NCBI GenBank assembly: GCA_037043015.1
Contig: CM073325.1
Coordinates: forward strand, 9,403,001 to 9,467,000
Length of the DNA: 64,000 nucleotides
From: Bryum argenteum
Lineage: Eukaryota; Streptophyta; Bryopsida; Bryales; Bryaceae
Direction: 5' to 3'
A program made the position numbers and the translations under genes. The notes beneath the pieces were generated by a model that searched no databases, had not been told where the DNA came from, and saw nothing but the letters and a program-made list of their open reading frames with translations. Positions 33,296-48,200 of the stretch are shown here, in pieces (position 1 is the stretch's first letter; each line of letters begins with the position of its first letter).

Positions 33296-35544
33296 TTAAT
33301 TTTTAGAGAGCAGAAGCTTAGGTTCACCTGAAGCTCTGGGCACAGCACCAGAATGGGCAGGAAAAGCAGCGTCGGAATGTGCAGGAAAAGTGTGCTGCAC
33401 ATCTTCACCAGTCTTGTTAGTAGGGCCACCCAAGCCCAACGTGGCCTTGGCCTTCTCCATCATGGTAGGAGCGTTGGGATCCCTGGGTTTGTCCATGCCC
33501 AGTGCCGCCTTGGTCTTCTCCATCATGGTAGGAGCATTCGGGTCACTAGGCTTGTCCATGCCCATGGCTGCTTTCGTCTTCTCCATCATGGTAGGAGCAT
33601 TGGGATCCCTGGGCTTGTCCATGCCCAGTGCCGCCTTGGTCTTGTCCATCATGGTGGGAGCGTTGGGGTCGTGTGGTGGTTGCACATGTGGTGTGTGCTC
33701 TACTTCTGCGTAGTAGCCCATTTTGTTGCCTACTGCTGCTGCTGCCCCGCCCACCGTCTGTTGCACTTTTCCTAATACTCCTGGTTTTGCCTGAGTGGTA
33801 GTTGGCTCTGTGTACCCTGGCACGCCCTGGTAACCCCAATCGCACTGTTAGTCCTTTCACTCTAAGGCAACTTTCAACTCAGACATCACATTCACAATCA
33901 AGGCAATCATGATGAGTTAAACAATTGTCACTTGAGATTTCAATTTCCTTGATATGTTGAAAGAGGAACAAGCATGATAGAGTTCTAAAGATTGAATTTC
34001 ATCTTCTCAATCATGGTCCCCACTTTCCAACTATAACATAAGGCGAGAAAGCTTCATGTGTAAGGATGAAAGCTGTGATCTCTTTCAGCCTTGAAATCTA
34101 TGTTCTTGGTTTTTGACTTTGATAAGAGGATGATTTATATGGAGACTACGGAGAGCTTCTCCCTCTGATAGTCGGTTTCAGCAAAAATTTGGCAAGCTGG
34201 GACCGCTATATAACCTGGGGTCTAAGTTCTTCACTTGAGAATGAGAACTGATGTAAATGGAAGGCGAAAAAATTATTGTTGCGAACAAGCTTCAAAAAGG
34301 TTCTCAGTCTTTCCGCTATAGCATGCTCAGCATGGAGCAAGCTATGCTGAGTATGAAAAGTGCTACAAAGCAGTTGGGTAGTTGTTATGTAAAGCTTAAA
34401 AGGACATTTTAGTGTGATAGAGCAGCATAATGATTCAAATGATGCTTGTGTACAAGATGCATGAGTACCTCGTTAACGGAAGTAGCGTAGCCTCGCTGGC
34501 CAGTCTGATAACTGTGATCGTCCTTCTCCTCGTATGCCGGAGACGGTGAATAGCGGTCGAAGTCACGGTCATGGGTCTCATGTCGTGGTGGGTGCTCATA
34601 TTCGCGGTCGTGGGTCTCATGACGGGGTGGGTGCTCATATTCGCGGTCGTGGGTCTCATGACGGGGTGGATCCAAAGGCGTGGTCTTCACTGTGGTGTAG
34701 GGAGTGGAATCGCCCACGTTGTACCCTGTCTCTGGTCCTGGTTTCTGAAATCCAATAATCACAAAAACTATATGAATCACGGCTTCACTAAAAATAGTAA
34801 CTCAGGGACCATGTTGATTCACCACATCCTCAATACTTTGATAGGGAACTTTTGCATGTGAAAATATCACAATAAAAATGTGTGACCTTTCCAAAGATAT
34901 TGAATGACACCTTGTTATGCGATGTGAACAAAAACGAATTCCAGCGCAACAGAAGAGACCACTCTACGTTTTAGGAGAGAGATCGAGAGCAGTGTCAAAC
35001 AGATCGCAACCTGTACTATACTAACTACGGTATGAACATACCCATGTTGACCTCTAACAAAGACTACAGATATCTACGAAAGGTGAGAAATATTGCAACC
35101 ATCCTTACTTGTCAGCACATAGTTCCTCCGTATACATAGTCGCAAAAAACGAGCATTCTTAAGGCAACTGATATGGCATAGAAGGTAACATATTCAGCTA
35201 TCAAATAAAGAATGTAATAATCCGGATCTAGTATCAGTTACAAGAGATGAGGTTGACATCAATGAGAACGAACCCTGGGTCCGTCATCGTCGCTGGAGCT
35301 AGAGTCAGAGGTATTGCCGTCGTGAGGATCGCCATCTTGACGCTTCTTGTGTCCCGGAAGATGCACTTTGTTCTTGACGCCCTTCACTTTGGCCTTCAAC
35401 TTTGACCCCAAACCCTTCCCTTGCGACTCACCCTGCGCAGGATCTGATCCACCACAGACTCACTCTCAGTCCACAACCCCAAAACAATCGACTACCATGC
35501 CAAGCCAACATTCCATCATTCTGAGAAGACGGAGGTTTACCCAT
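33296..35544 (-). CDS. Hydrophilic LEA / LTI65 (RD29)-like stress protein
   Basis: Probable desiccation/cold-protection protein, intrinsically disordered. Minus-strand exons: 35544-35541 (ATGG only), 35443-35274, 34744-34469 and 33844-33296. They sum to 999 nt, giving 332 residues, with phases agreeing at every junction. After MDPAQGESQGKG comes a Lys-rich segment (KLKAKVKGVKNKVHLPGHKK) and an Asp/Ser run, an arrangement like the N-terminus of LTI65/RD29-type proteins. The third exon has three 13-residue repeats (PPRHETHDREYEH). The last exon has four 21-residue repeats (DPNAPTMMEKTKAALGMDKP type). No signal peptide or membrane segment. The family assignment rests on composition and the Lys-rich N-terminus. 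The gene structure is more certain than the name. Confidence 0.72.
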
Positions 35545-35707
35545 TTTGCCTCAACAAACAGAGTCTTCAATCAGTGCCTTCACAATACTGTGCACAACAA
35601 AAGGGTAATTGATGTAAGACTAATCTGATTCAGAATCTGATCAAATGGCAGAGCTAAAGAGGAGGGAGAAGGTGCAGAAGAGCAGGAAAAAGGAGTAGGC
35701 GGTGTGG

Positions 35708-35851
35708 GCCAAGTGGCACTCAGCTGACATCATCCCGTGGCCATGACACGTGTCATATTCCGCCAAGTGGCACTAAGGTCGCTCCGTCACCGACGTCTTT
35801 ATTGGAATGGACATCTCAAATTAGGTACATTGCTTTCCTGTCCGACACGTG
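35708..35851 (-). promoter_or_regulatory. ABRE/G-box and DRE/CRT-like cluster upstream of the LEA-like gene
   Basis: 160-310 bp upstream of the start at 35544. The perfect palindrome ATGACACGTGTCAT (35743-35756) contains CACGTG. ACCGAC lies at 35789-35794. CCGACACGTG (35842-35851) overlaps a DRE core with a second G-box/ABRE. GCCAAGTGGCACT occurs twice (35708, 35762). ACGTG and CCGAC are the binding cores of ABA-responsive bZIPs and DREB/CBF factors. Stress induction is inferred. Confidence 0.6.
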
Positions 35852-36224
35852 ATCACATAAACCACTCACAAACTGGCAGATTATCTGTAGGTACAGTGTC
35901 AATACCAAAGCAAAATCGATAATGGAGCCATTGATCGGTTCAAAAGGGAAAAAAAAACGATGATAGAGTGAGTAGTTGAACGATAATAGAGCTGAAAGAG
36001 ATTGAAAGGTATGATGCACACGAAATACAGGAAATTCCATGCTGGTATGATGAATGGGGTCAACATTTACAGTTCAATGTCTCACTATATCTGCAAACAC
36101 CTATATGCACACCTCTCTTGAGAAAGAGAGAGCCCAACTAATATACAACAACACAATACTGAAAATGAATGACGTATGAATACACGTGAGCCTGGTTCTG
36201 AAAAACTGTAGCACTATGACTATT

Positions 36225-36253
36225 ATTACTACTACTACTACTACTACTACTAC
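36225..36253. repeat. (ACT)n microsatellite
   Basis: About nine TAC/ACT triplets just downstream of the spatacsin stop codon, probably in its 3' UTR. Confidence 0.85.
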
Positions 36254-36288
36254 AAAGAATAGACGAAAGTCAAAATCGCACTCTGCAG

Positions 36289-39200
36289 CTACATGAGTGG
36301 AATGTAGGTTCCACCATGGCCTTTACGTAGAATTAAAGGCCCTGCAGAGTCTGGAACTTTATCCAGGACGTGCATGCAGGAATCGACGATGTCAGCGAAC
36401 CCAGTGGCCACTGTGGCCAGCTGCACGCGAACACGAATGTCGCGCACTAGTTTGAGCAGGTACCTCATGGACTTGCCCAAGTAGGTTGTCTGTTGCCCGG
36501 GCGTTCCACCTGGGGTCAGCCATTTTGTGATATGGTCCAAGTGATCGCCTCGTCCTGAAACCTCCACTCGGTAGAAACGAGCGAGCTCCATGAGCATACT
36601 GGGTGGAAGTGGGAGTACTTGCACAAACTCCGTCAAGTATTGATCGATGCGTACTGATTGCAGCATCTGGTTCCACAACACTGGTCCCCACTCTGCAGGT
36701 TGGTTCAAATCGTATGCTTCTGCCACTATTAGAGCTTCTTGGAAGCGTGGCTGCTCCACTAGTCGCCGCCTCGCGTTTGTTTCTGTCAAGTTCAGCCACG
36801 TTCGCTCCGGCATTCGTAGTTGTAGAGACATCAGCGATGCTTGTGCACAACACATACTCGTATTCATGCCTGCAAATCTCGGCGACAGTGTTCATGAAAT
36901 CAGAATAACTTAGTAATTTTTGATAAAAATAAAAATCTGTATACTAAGAAGGTAGAAACTGAAACACTCCAGGTCCTATGATGAACATCAAGCTATTAGG
37001 TTGAGGGAGAGAGTGGAGATAGTCTCTTCTGCATGGTTGAAAGATTGAGCATTGATGAAGCCTATAAGCTTCGTATATCCTATATTTATTTGTTTCAAAA
37101 TGGAAAACCGGAATATTTTAGTGTAAGATAGTATAGTGTTAATTTGCGTACCGGCTGAGATATTTGCAAATGCTTCAGCAGCTTCCACGTATAAGCGCAT
37201 GGACTCCAATACATCGTCACTATGCTCCGGGTCGTAGCAACGAGCCCATCGTTCTACAGACTTTCGTGCTCGCACTTGTAATAAGATTGCCATTTCTTGT
37301 GGCATGTTGAAATGATTGTATACCTGGACAACAAACCAGTACTTTAGAACGTCAATATCCCATGGTGATTTATAATGAAAGGTTTTGCAACGACATCGTC
37401 ACACAGTACCTGAATGAGGGCGTCTTGGTCATGAGCATTGAAGCGCTTGAGAGCTGAAAGAATAGCCATGCAGAATCCACGGACATTGGCGGACGAAGCC
37501 TCGATGGAGACATCAAAGAAAGGCTTCTTGTTCAGAAGAAGTTGCAACTGTCCTTGCTCGATCAACACGTCCAGTATAAAGCGGAGTCGTATGAAAGTGG
37601 AGACACCCGTGATGAGTCGTGCTAGAAGAGCAAGTTCCCCTTCGTTCACATACAGATCCACGCGATTGGAAACCAAGGAAACCAAAACGTCGATACCATC
37701 CAAGCATGCGGACATTTCGTAATAATAATGCGCCAGGATGATGAGCTCAACCTGCACCATTGTCCACCCAGCTTATTAGAACATGGGAATCAGAAACCAT
37801 GTATTCAAGGAAATTCAAGGTAATTCATAATTCTTATTCAAGGTAATTCTATAACTATGCACTCAAAAGGTCAAGCGTTCTTCATACCTCGCAAGAGTGA
37901 GGAATGTCACGGCCGCTAATGACAAGGCGCATCAGTGCATGTCCGACTTCAGGCTCAACAGGACACAGATAAGCCCACTCTTTGAAATCAGAGGACCTCC
38001 ATAGCAACGGCGCTGGGCCCTCTTCCTTGTGTGAAGATTCTATAAATCCTCCCCGATGTGCTGCCAAAAGTCCCTGCAAAATCAAATACATAGAATTCAA
38101 ACTGAGCACTTTGCATAGATTTTAGGCAGTGACTTGATTACTGGACTTCAAAGACGATTGCGCTATGTTATCGAGTTACCTTCAAGTAGGACTCAGCAAG
38201 AATTCTTGCAATGGCTTGGGCAGATATTGTATGCGTATCTACCAACAGTTTAGCCTCAGCAAATGCATCTTTTCCCTTCAGAGAAAGAAGCTGTAGTAGC
38301 TGAGGAGGCGATTTGGAAGAGGCTTCTGTATAAGATAGACCCAAGAAATGTCCGATTTGTGCCACAGCAGCTATTCTTCGACAATGTCCTCGTCCACAAT
38401 TCTCTCGACATGCATTTGTCAATGCTTTCAAGACCTGTATCACCACCAAAGTCCCGTGTCATATGATGATGCGACAGTATTACAGACACTACTATGATAT
38501 AGTTGAGATAGTATGTACCTGCATTGGCGTAACTGTATTGAAGTTCGCGATAGCATTGGTGGAACGCAGGCATTCCGATACAGACGGATGAAGGAACGCA
38601 GGCACTACAGATCCCTTTGCTGTAGGCAGAGACAAGGTGGCAATCTTCTGAGCAGCTTCAACGAGCAGAAGCTCCAGAGGAACATGATCAGGGGCCAGCT
38701 TTTGCTGTAGCTGTTTAGCGGCGGCAACCTGGCCAACTTCCACGAGAGCTAAGACTGCCCTCTCAACCTCTCCTTCTCCAACTCGTTCTTCCCACCCTTT
38801 TGTTTCATCATCCGGCGCAGGAACAGCATCGTCATCTTCAGGGCTAGCTGCCTTGGCTGGGCTGACTTGGTCAGCGGTTTCCCTGGCACGAGCTTCAACA
38901 ACAGGAAGGCTCTGATGTCTGTTTAGCGGCTCTATTCGGTGGAAACTATTGCGACGTTCCAAACCACTTCTGCTCGTCTCCTCTGGAGAAGATGGACTGC
39001 CATCGTCCGTGTTGTCCAACGGCGTGCGTCGGACTTGTTTTGTTCGACGTTTTAACCTTCCAGCTGCCCCGCTCCTAACCTCCCCAATCTGGATGCTTCG
39101 AGAACGAGCCAGCCCGCGTGCATTTTCGTCGAGATCAGGTTGCGATTTTGTATTGGGCCTCTTTAGGTGACTGTCGACAACTGCAACTGCAATGGCGGTA

Positions 39201-42200
39201 CGATCCACAGGAGAAGGTTCTCCATTCCGGGGTCCTGTGGTGCTGAATGCCCCAGATGGGAATGTACGTTCCACGAGGACAGACTCTTGATCTCTACCAG
39301 CTTGGGCCTCCACCTCCGCTTCGACTGCGAGAAGCCAGATTCGAATCTCTAGCTCATGCAGCGAGTGAAGAGGATAGACACTGCCGTCAAAACAATAACC
39401 ACGGGTAAGATTCTCGATCAGTTGCATCCAAATTCGCACACAGAAGGTTATAGTCAAGTCTAAAACCACACAGAAACTTAAAGTAGTTCAACAACCCCAG
39501 AACAAACGGCAGTTTGATGTGATCATGTCTCTAACAATATGCAGCGAGAGTAAGTAAGCTGCAGGGACTAATGCATATAATAGCAAAGAAGAGGGTCCTT
39601 ACGGGGAGGTGTTGTTGAAAGAGCCACTAAGCCACTGAAGGGCCAGCAAGAGAATACTATGCAACTCCGATTTTGGTACCTGCCCCTCCACTGCATTTGC
39701 ATGCTTCAAGTAGAACAAGCCTGCCTGCATACAGAACCATTCATTTCATTAGTCTTCTTGAAGCACATTGTGGTCTGAAAATTGTCAATCCCTAAGAGCA
39801 TTTCTAAACTTAGAATGCAACAAATGAAGGGAGAAAGAACTAACCTGCAACGGAGGATACGAGTGCCTAGTAAAGAGTGTCTGACAGTGACTCCATAGCG
39901 CTGCACGCTCCTCTGGCACATCCCATAATAGCTCTTTCCATTCCACAACCATTGCTTCCGCCTGGCAAGTGAGCAAAGTTGACAATGAGGAGCATATACA
40001 CTATGTTGAGAAAAAAAAAAAAAAAAAAACAGCGCAAGTCAATTTCAAAGTCAGCCTACAATTTACTTCGGTGGTCACTGAGCTTATCACAGAAGCAAGG
40101 TTAAAATGACAAGACGATCTAAAAGCATGGTATTGCAAGATTCGATAGCGATCAGCATTAGAATGTAACACATTCAATTGTTGGGGTGTTTACTTGCGTC
40201 TCCGTAACATGATGAAGAGCAGAACTGGTGCGTTGGGAGCTGAGATCCAACTGTCCTGCCCAACTCCGAGCCTCCTCCCACTGGCCATTCTTTTCGAGGT
40301 GCTGAAGCAATGCTTCATCATCGAGATCCTTTGCATTCGCCAACAAGCCCGATCCTGATCGTAGATCTGGTTCTGCTAGTTGCATTTTCCAATACATTTT
40401 GCGATACCGGATAGCCGCCAATCCTCCATCCCCAAAATCTGCTCCTGAAAGTAGTTGCAGGAGACAACGGCGCTCGTACGCTGATGGACATCCTTCTAAC
40501 ATGGCATTTGCAGCTGCCTCAGCCGCTGCAGTGATCCATGATGTGTTAGTCTTCAAATGCTTATGTGGCCCCGCCTGCCTGCGTTGCTCATCCTTAAGAC
40601 TTCCTGAGAACGTTGCCAGATGCGCTCCTGCTTCAGTGATGCGCATCTGTGCAAAAGCCTGTTTCGCCCAGATTTTCCAACTTCAGCGTTTTGTTTCAAC
40701 ACAACACCAATATATACAATTAACTCTAAAATTTATGATTGAACATTGAATGCTGAAATTGCTGGAATTGCTGATGACTGTTATACAGCACTAGAACTGA
40801 CCTGCAAGAAGCGAATAAACGGCAAAAGCGGTGACGTGGGAGTGAACAACTCAAAGGCCCGAAGCAGGGGAACGAAATGCTGCTGTTCGCACAGAACAGC
40901 TACCATGGCAGCCAAAGACTCCTGCTCTTCTGCTGCAGTTGGCGCGTAGAAAGGGACGGTAAGATCTTTCTCTCTTGCGCTAGCTGACCTTTGAGCCGTC
41001 GCCAAAGGACGATCACCTTTCTGTTCTTTGACTGCTGTTGTTACATCCTTTGATGGCCCCCGACACTGTCGTTTGGGGTTACTCCGGTCATACTCAAATG
41101 CACTAATACTATTCTCCAGCTGCTTATTTGTTGCCTCTACGGCGGCTCCCACAGATGCGCTGACACGAGTAAAAAGACTACTCCCCCGGACCGCAGATAT
41201 TTCCCTATCAGACATAATACATTGTCGATTGAGATCAACTATCACAGGATGATCCAAGGTAACATAATTATCCCAGTTCACCATAATGCAGGTTCGGATG
41301 AGCATCAAAAGACCAGTAACCAAGACCTCTTGAGCATAGAAAAAGCGAGCGATAAATATATATATGACAAAGTTGATATGATAGAGCGATAGAATTTGGA
41401 CTTGAACACAGACCTGGCAGCTGTTAGTTCCAGCCAAGTTGTCAGACAAGAGAGGGAAGTAACTTCAGCATGACATGAAGCCACAACAGCTAGGAGAGGC
41501 CATCGTAACAACTTGGCTCTGGTCAAGAGTTCTCGGCCTGGCTGTTTCTCTGTCTCGCACTCCGCCAAAAGAGAAAATAACTCCCCTGGCACCCCACTCT
41601 CAGAAGCAGTCGGCAATTCCCCTGTAAATGCTGCAGAAGAGCAACTGATGAGTATGTAGCCATTCAGAATCAAAATTAATTTCTGCGTTTGTTTAGGTAA
41701 ACGCAATTATTCAATCGGTGTAATGAGTTCGTTCCCTACCTTTCACACTACTCCAGTAGAACCACATAAGCCACTAAAGCTAGAAATTTCCAGTTGACTG
41801 AGTAAAACCACTTGTGACAAACCTGATGGAACTTCCGAAAAATTTGAAGGGACTGTTGGAGGCTTCGGTGAAGCAGCCGGTAGGCATTTGAGCAGAGTGA
41901 GGATATGACTGCGTAGACGCAAGTCTGTGAACTCCTTGGATGCCTGCCCATGGTAGAACAGACCAGAATATTAACAAAAAAGTGATAGAAGGTAGTGACT
42001 ACGGTGACCACCGAATGGAATTCGACAAGTTAAAGGGTACTGACCACATTGATAAGGACATGGATAGGGCAACACTCCAGTTGAGCCTCTCCTAGAAACC
42101 CCACCTATTAACCACAACCCACGTCAGTGAACTTTGACTCAGTACATTAAAACCTGCATGATATGCATCATCTTACTAAAGTCCTGCACTTCCGGACAGA

Positions 42201-45200
42201 AACTAGAGAGAGGGAAACTTCTGGAAATGTATGTCCGGGTGAAGAGGATTACCCAGTCATTGTATCTAGCTATCGTTGCGAGGTAAATAGTACTCAGAGG
42301 AAGCTGATGCCCACGACAGAATGCTGTCACGAGACTCCACCGCTCACTCATAGATCGTTGCACGGCTCTTAGCTCAGCTCCATCACCAACTCCGTTCATA
42401 AGCCAGGCTCCAGCATTCGTTTCAAGCTTCTTCAGCCCATCGTAGCTCAAACTAGCCTTTTCCAATAGCTGCAACATTGACAGCAAAGGCTTTCGGGACC
42501 TCGTGTTCAAAACTTGCTTGCCACTTAGAATTCCTACACCAGCAGCAGTGTACTCCTCAGTAAGACCCTGAACCAGAGACTTCATCAGATCAGTCCCTGG
42601 TGACTTAACGTCGTTTTGATCTAGATTCTTGATGTATGATGATATCCGGTTAAGGGCTGCTACATCCACTTGCAGCAGTTGTGCTTGAAGTCCACAAAGC
42701 TCTAAGAAGGATGCACAGGCGGCCACCACAACGGTGTTATCGAAGTTTGTGATTGCAAGTGGAAGCACCTGCACGAAAGAGACGATGTCAAAGACTGCAC
42801 AACTACAAAATTACCTCGAAGAATATAAAAGACCAAGAGAATGCAGATAGCAGCAGAGTTACCGATACAAGAAAACTGTCTACATGCAATCAGTATGACT
42901 GAATATTTGTACACATCAAATTCATGAAGGAGAATATTCGGGAAGAAAAGAAGCAAGGAACCAGGAGAATCAACGTACTGAGGTAATAAGGGATTCTTCA
43001 GCAGGTGACAGACTTGCTAATATGTTCGAATTATTATAATAAGAGGCTTGTCGACCCGGCTGCGGAGAGTTATAGACTGCACTATGTATCCGCGTGGAGA
43101 GAAGCGAGTTGAAAGCTGCAAGGGGACGACCTCTCCGAAGATGATGCTCAACCTCCAATCCGGTCTCCTGCAATTCAAGATTAAAACGAAATTAGCTCTA
43201 GACGCATGTAGATGGAGCACCACACAGGTAGCCTGCAATTTCTTGTTAGTACTTCAACCAAGGTAAAGCATATGTTCGGTCTCGAGTTTTATAAAATGCA
43301 CATCGATGGAATAAATACCACTGATACACTTCAGGAAGCTCTAGATTATAGACCCAACTTTGCATACATATCGAGGTTGACGAAAATATTGCCAGGATAG
43401 TGAATAATGAATCGTATAATAAGCCTCCAAATATCTCACACCTGAATAAGCAAGGTACCAGGGGCTCTCTTATGAAAGGGTTCATCATACGATTTATCAA
43501 ACAGAATTGCATGCTGACCTCTGGAGACACAGCAAATAGCTCTTCCTTGACAGTGGTCTGTATGGATATTTCCCAACTTGACACCTTCGCATCTTCCACC
43601 TCCGCATCTGATCTTCGGGCTCCCTGCTCTCTAGAAGCCATCTCTGCCGCAGGACTTTTTTCAGCGGCTCCCTGATTCCAGTCGGTGACAAGTCCAAAGG
43701 TTATAGCTTTTACAATCCAAGTTAATCATTTGAATTTCAAATTTGCAGTACCTATATGCTCGATTTAAATTTTCTTCAAGGTAGCTGGCATGCAATGTTA
43801 CAAGATTGATCAACCTGAGCGAGCTGAAGAAGACGACGGACACTTTTTGGCATCCAACGAGGCATTATTTCTATAATTGACGTGTCTCCTGCTGCAGATC
43901 TGAAGATTGCTTCTCGCCATTCCAAATATCCAGACAAACCCTTCATCCTTCCTCCTTCACAATCGATAAGTAACGAATTAGAGCATGCGAGTAGACAAGC
44001 TTGAACTGAACAAGCCGGATTGCAAGAACTTCGAATTATCTAAACGCCTATTCGGAACGAACTCGAAGAGCTAGTGAGAAAATAGTACCTGTTTTGAGTG
44101 CATATGGCCCAACAAAACCCCACGCATCATGCCCGTAGCATGCAGCGACTAGAGTATGCCATAGAGTAGGAAAACTCTCAAGACCAGGTTGGAGATCCTC
44201 CATCAAGCACTGCCAGGGGCGGAGATCCTGCCCATTCGCACCACCGAGCACTAAACTTCTCTGTATAGGCAGAGGCCCATACATCAAGGTTGCAACAGCC
44301 ATTATTTCTCTATTTGGTGAAGAATTCTCTACTGCTGCGACCAGAGACTTTAAACCGCCGCTAATCCCTATCTCACGAAGGGTATTTGAGTCGTGCGTCG
44401 ATATGGTAAGTGCGTTTGAAACAGAGGCATCATACTCCCGTCCCTTCAAACGCGAGAGGAGAAGCCACTGTGCCCAGTTGCAGTCACCCTGCACGTATAA
44501 AACATCGATACTAGGAACATCAGAAACTGGGCTTCCCAGAGATAATTCTGAAAATGAATGATGAACTTAGTAGAAAAATGGAAACTTTGTGGAAACCCAA
44601 GTCGAGGGAGAAAATGAGGATAAGAGCGATACCACAACAGTTTGCATGGCAGCCGCAGACCCTTTCTCAAGGGCTAATGAGTGAAAATTCAGGTAGCGCT
44701 CCAAGAGATTTGGAAGCGAGTACCTCACGCAATGCCTAACCACAAGCTCATGTAGTGCTCTCACAGTGTCTTTGTGATATGGTTCTTTCTTGGGAGCTGC
44801 AGACTGCCTACTCGTGCTGTGGGTAGTCTTTCCAGGAGTGCGATGGTAAAGCAATCCAGCAGCCGCCAATAACGAAACAAGTTCAGACGTCCCTTGCCAA
44901 TGAGAACGTAAGAATATATGGCTCTTGACGAGCTTGACCTCCATCATATGCCATAACCATGCACTACACATAGGTCGCATGTTGATACCCAAGATATGCA
45001 CCTTGGGTATTATACACATTACTCCCTGAGAGCTAAGCTGTGATCTAGGAGATTGCTCATCAGCTGAATCCAAATCCGGATGTTTGACTTCGTAGTCAAA
45101 ATCCTCATGTGTATCCAAATGAACTCGGAGTTCGTCATCGTCAAGAACAGAATGAGGAATATCCTCTAGTAAGGCAGCAACTCGGGGCCAGTCATGATGC

Positions 45201-48200
45201 ACCACATGATATTCTAGTCGGGCACCCCAAGATTGATGTTCTCCAGTTACCAAAGACTGATCCAATATCACCTGCAAAATTAACCTTCCAAACTTTCAGC
45301 TGGAACATTCCACATACAAAAATATTAGTGAGTGACAATAATTTGCCAAATCTATCATGTGTAATAGTAGTAAAGCTCGGTCCGTAGCCATCAATCATGA
45401 TGGCTGCAGGCAAAGCTACAATGTTTGATCATGTATGTAACCGCTTATTCAGGCGAAGTATGAGGTCAAAAAAATCATATGGTTTCCCATGCACGGAGGC
45501 GATGCCACTCACCCGGTCCACAGTGACCTCGTCCCAAGCATGCAACCACACTGCGGCCACCACTAAATACCCTGCAGCTGGGTTTGATTGCTCCACATCT
45601 GCAACATCTGAAGCTTCGGGTTCAGCTGCATAATCCCAGGCTCCCAGAACCACACCATCCACTTCCCCACATTGTAATGAGTACGTGCCAGCCACTCCGT
45701 TGCCGCACACTAACTGTAACTTCCAGCGGTCGTCCTCGTTAGATGAAGGCTCATCAATTGTGGGCACAGATGTTTTCCTTGTCTTACTACGATATGTGCT
45801 CCAGAAGCTGCTGCCAGGGTAGAGATCCTATAAAGAGGGAACCATTTTAATCAGGCCAAAAATTTGCAGACCAGCAACTCAAGACGAAAGTTGGTGGAAT
45901 GAACAAAAGAATTAATAAGTAGCAAAAGCGAGGGTGTATTTACTACCTCCAGAAATGACGTTATTTCAAGCAATTGAGAATCCCGAGAACCAAGGCGATT
46001 CGTACTACGCCGTAGCTCTGTCCTCATTTGTTTACGAAGACCACGCCTCACAGTTCCAAATGCTAACTCATAAAGAGCGACATCAATCTCCTCGCCTAGT
46101 CTTCGGAGAGCTGCCATTGCCAGTGCTGTTTTACCCTGGATCATGACAAATTGTCAGTTAATGATGATTCAAGTGCACCAGCTCAATTCAGTTGTGGGAA
46201 GCTTCTATCTGCTACAAAGAGTAACTTAGATACCTTGCACAGCAACTCGTAGACAATTCCTCGACCAATTTCCTGAACGTCCTGAAACACATCAATCATT
46301 TGTGGACGCTCGCCCTGAGCACCGCTCAAAAATTCCCGTGAGCGAATTCTATGGAGCTGTACAACAGCAAGAGGTACACGTCCAGCTCTCAACGCATCTC
46401 GAACAACGTTTTCAGCGTCCACTGCCTCACTTTCCCAACGCGCAAACATGTCCCCGGCGCTTTCAGGTGCTGAACCCCGTCTACTTTTTACGTCAGAAGG
46501 AGCAGGTATACCCCAAGAGCCCCCGGAACCAAGAAGGACTCCTGTCGGCACAATAGCGTTTGAGGAGCCCACAGTAGATTCAGAAGTCAAAAGTGCTTTA
46601 GGTTGCTCCTCTATGCTGAGGGATGCATTCTCTGTATCACTCTGCGCAGCACTCTCAGCAGGAAATTCTATGATTGGCCGCATCCTGTTAACTCCATCTT
46701 CATTGCTTGCATCAGCCTGTTCAATCAGAAAAGAAAGAGATCTCAAAAACTCTCCGAAGATAGTAACGCCAGCAGAAATAAATATAGTAGACAGTGAGTG
46801 ACTTATACTTATCAAATTGCTGCATTTAGCTCAATACACGAATAATATAGCTCAGTGAGTTGTATACTGTGGACATCGCATAGGATAGGTGAAAGTAGAA
46901 TCTACAAAACGAAACAAATCTCAACCAATATGACTAGATTTTAGTTTCCTCATTCACCTCCATACTCCACGAGTATTACGGAAAAATCCACAACAAGGCA
47001 ATAAAGACAAGATACCTTGGCGCCTCGACTTGGGCCATTTCGCTTAGCCTGCAATCGGCCCTGTACACTTCGAATCACTACAAGCATGCGAGCAAGCTCG
47101 CTGACATGACCTACAGGCTTGTCCATGTATGAGGTTTGTACGGGAGTCCTGGAATTTTGCCGCTGCCAAACCCCATGAGAGCGAATAAGCTTCGTTGAGA
47201 CTCTGGCTGCTATTTCAAGAAGCCTGGAACAATCACAGCGCAAAATGAGTATTCGGCTGCGAGCAACAATCAACAAGACAAACACTACCCCAGTCTGATT
47301 ATCAACATATCTGCTGTACATAGTATACACAAGGGTGCTGTCCTACATACCTAGAGGCTTGCGCAAGCTCATTGTCAGATGCGAAAGAGCTGGCCATGAG
47401 TTCCACTGCTGCAAGCAGCACTTGAGGTATACCAGCTTCAGCGGCCCCAACCTGCACAAGTGCCTCCAGTGACCTGGTTACCACATCATTAGTATCTCTA
47501 TTACTAAAACAATCAGACACAGGTTCCTGCAATGTGGAAGCCATTGAGGAGAAAACTTGACCTGATAGTGTGGTTCCGGTAAGTTGTAAGGCAAATGAAC
47601 CAAGTTCAGCTCAGCTGTTATGGTGTATGACAAACCTGAGAAGCCTCGTGTTTCCTAGTACAGTATAGGTGATACAAAGATAAGAGTCTTACTTCTCAAC
47701 TTCATCCACTTGTACATAGTCTAGAGTGAGTTGAAGTCTCCGTAACCGCATAAGCAGAATGCTCCATCCTAGTATAACCACAATCGTTGCTTAGTCAAGT
47801 TGCTTAATCAAGTTGCATAACTTTCTTAAAGACAACAGCTCTTTCAGTTTAAAAGCGAACTGGATGCATTGTTTTCCCATATATAAGCTGCTGGATTCTT
47901 GATTACCGGCAGAAAGCACTAATCGCAACGGTCTAGCGGTATCTGATTCTGAATACATTCCTCATGCAATTAAGATAGTACAGCAATGCTCACCGTTCTC
48001 CACGCACAACTGCTCTGCCTCCTTTACATTGTTGAAGACAAGACACCTATCCAGTACTTCAATTTGCCATTGTCGAGGAGCAGGCTTTAGACTCTGAAGA
48101 GGTAATAAACAAGCCCATTTGCTTGACCGATTTTCTGTTGGTAATCCTTTCTCTTGCCGCGCAGAAGCTGGAAACCCATTCTGGTTGGTTGCTACAGGAG

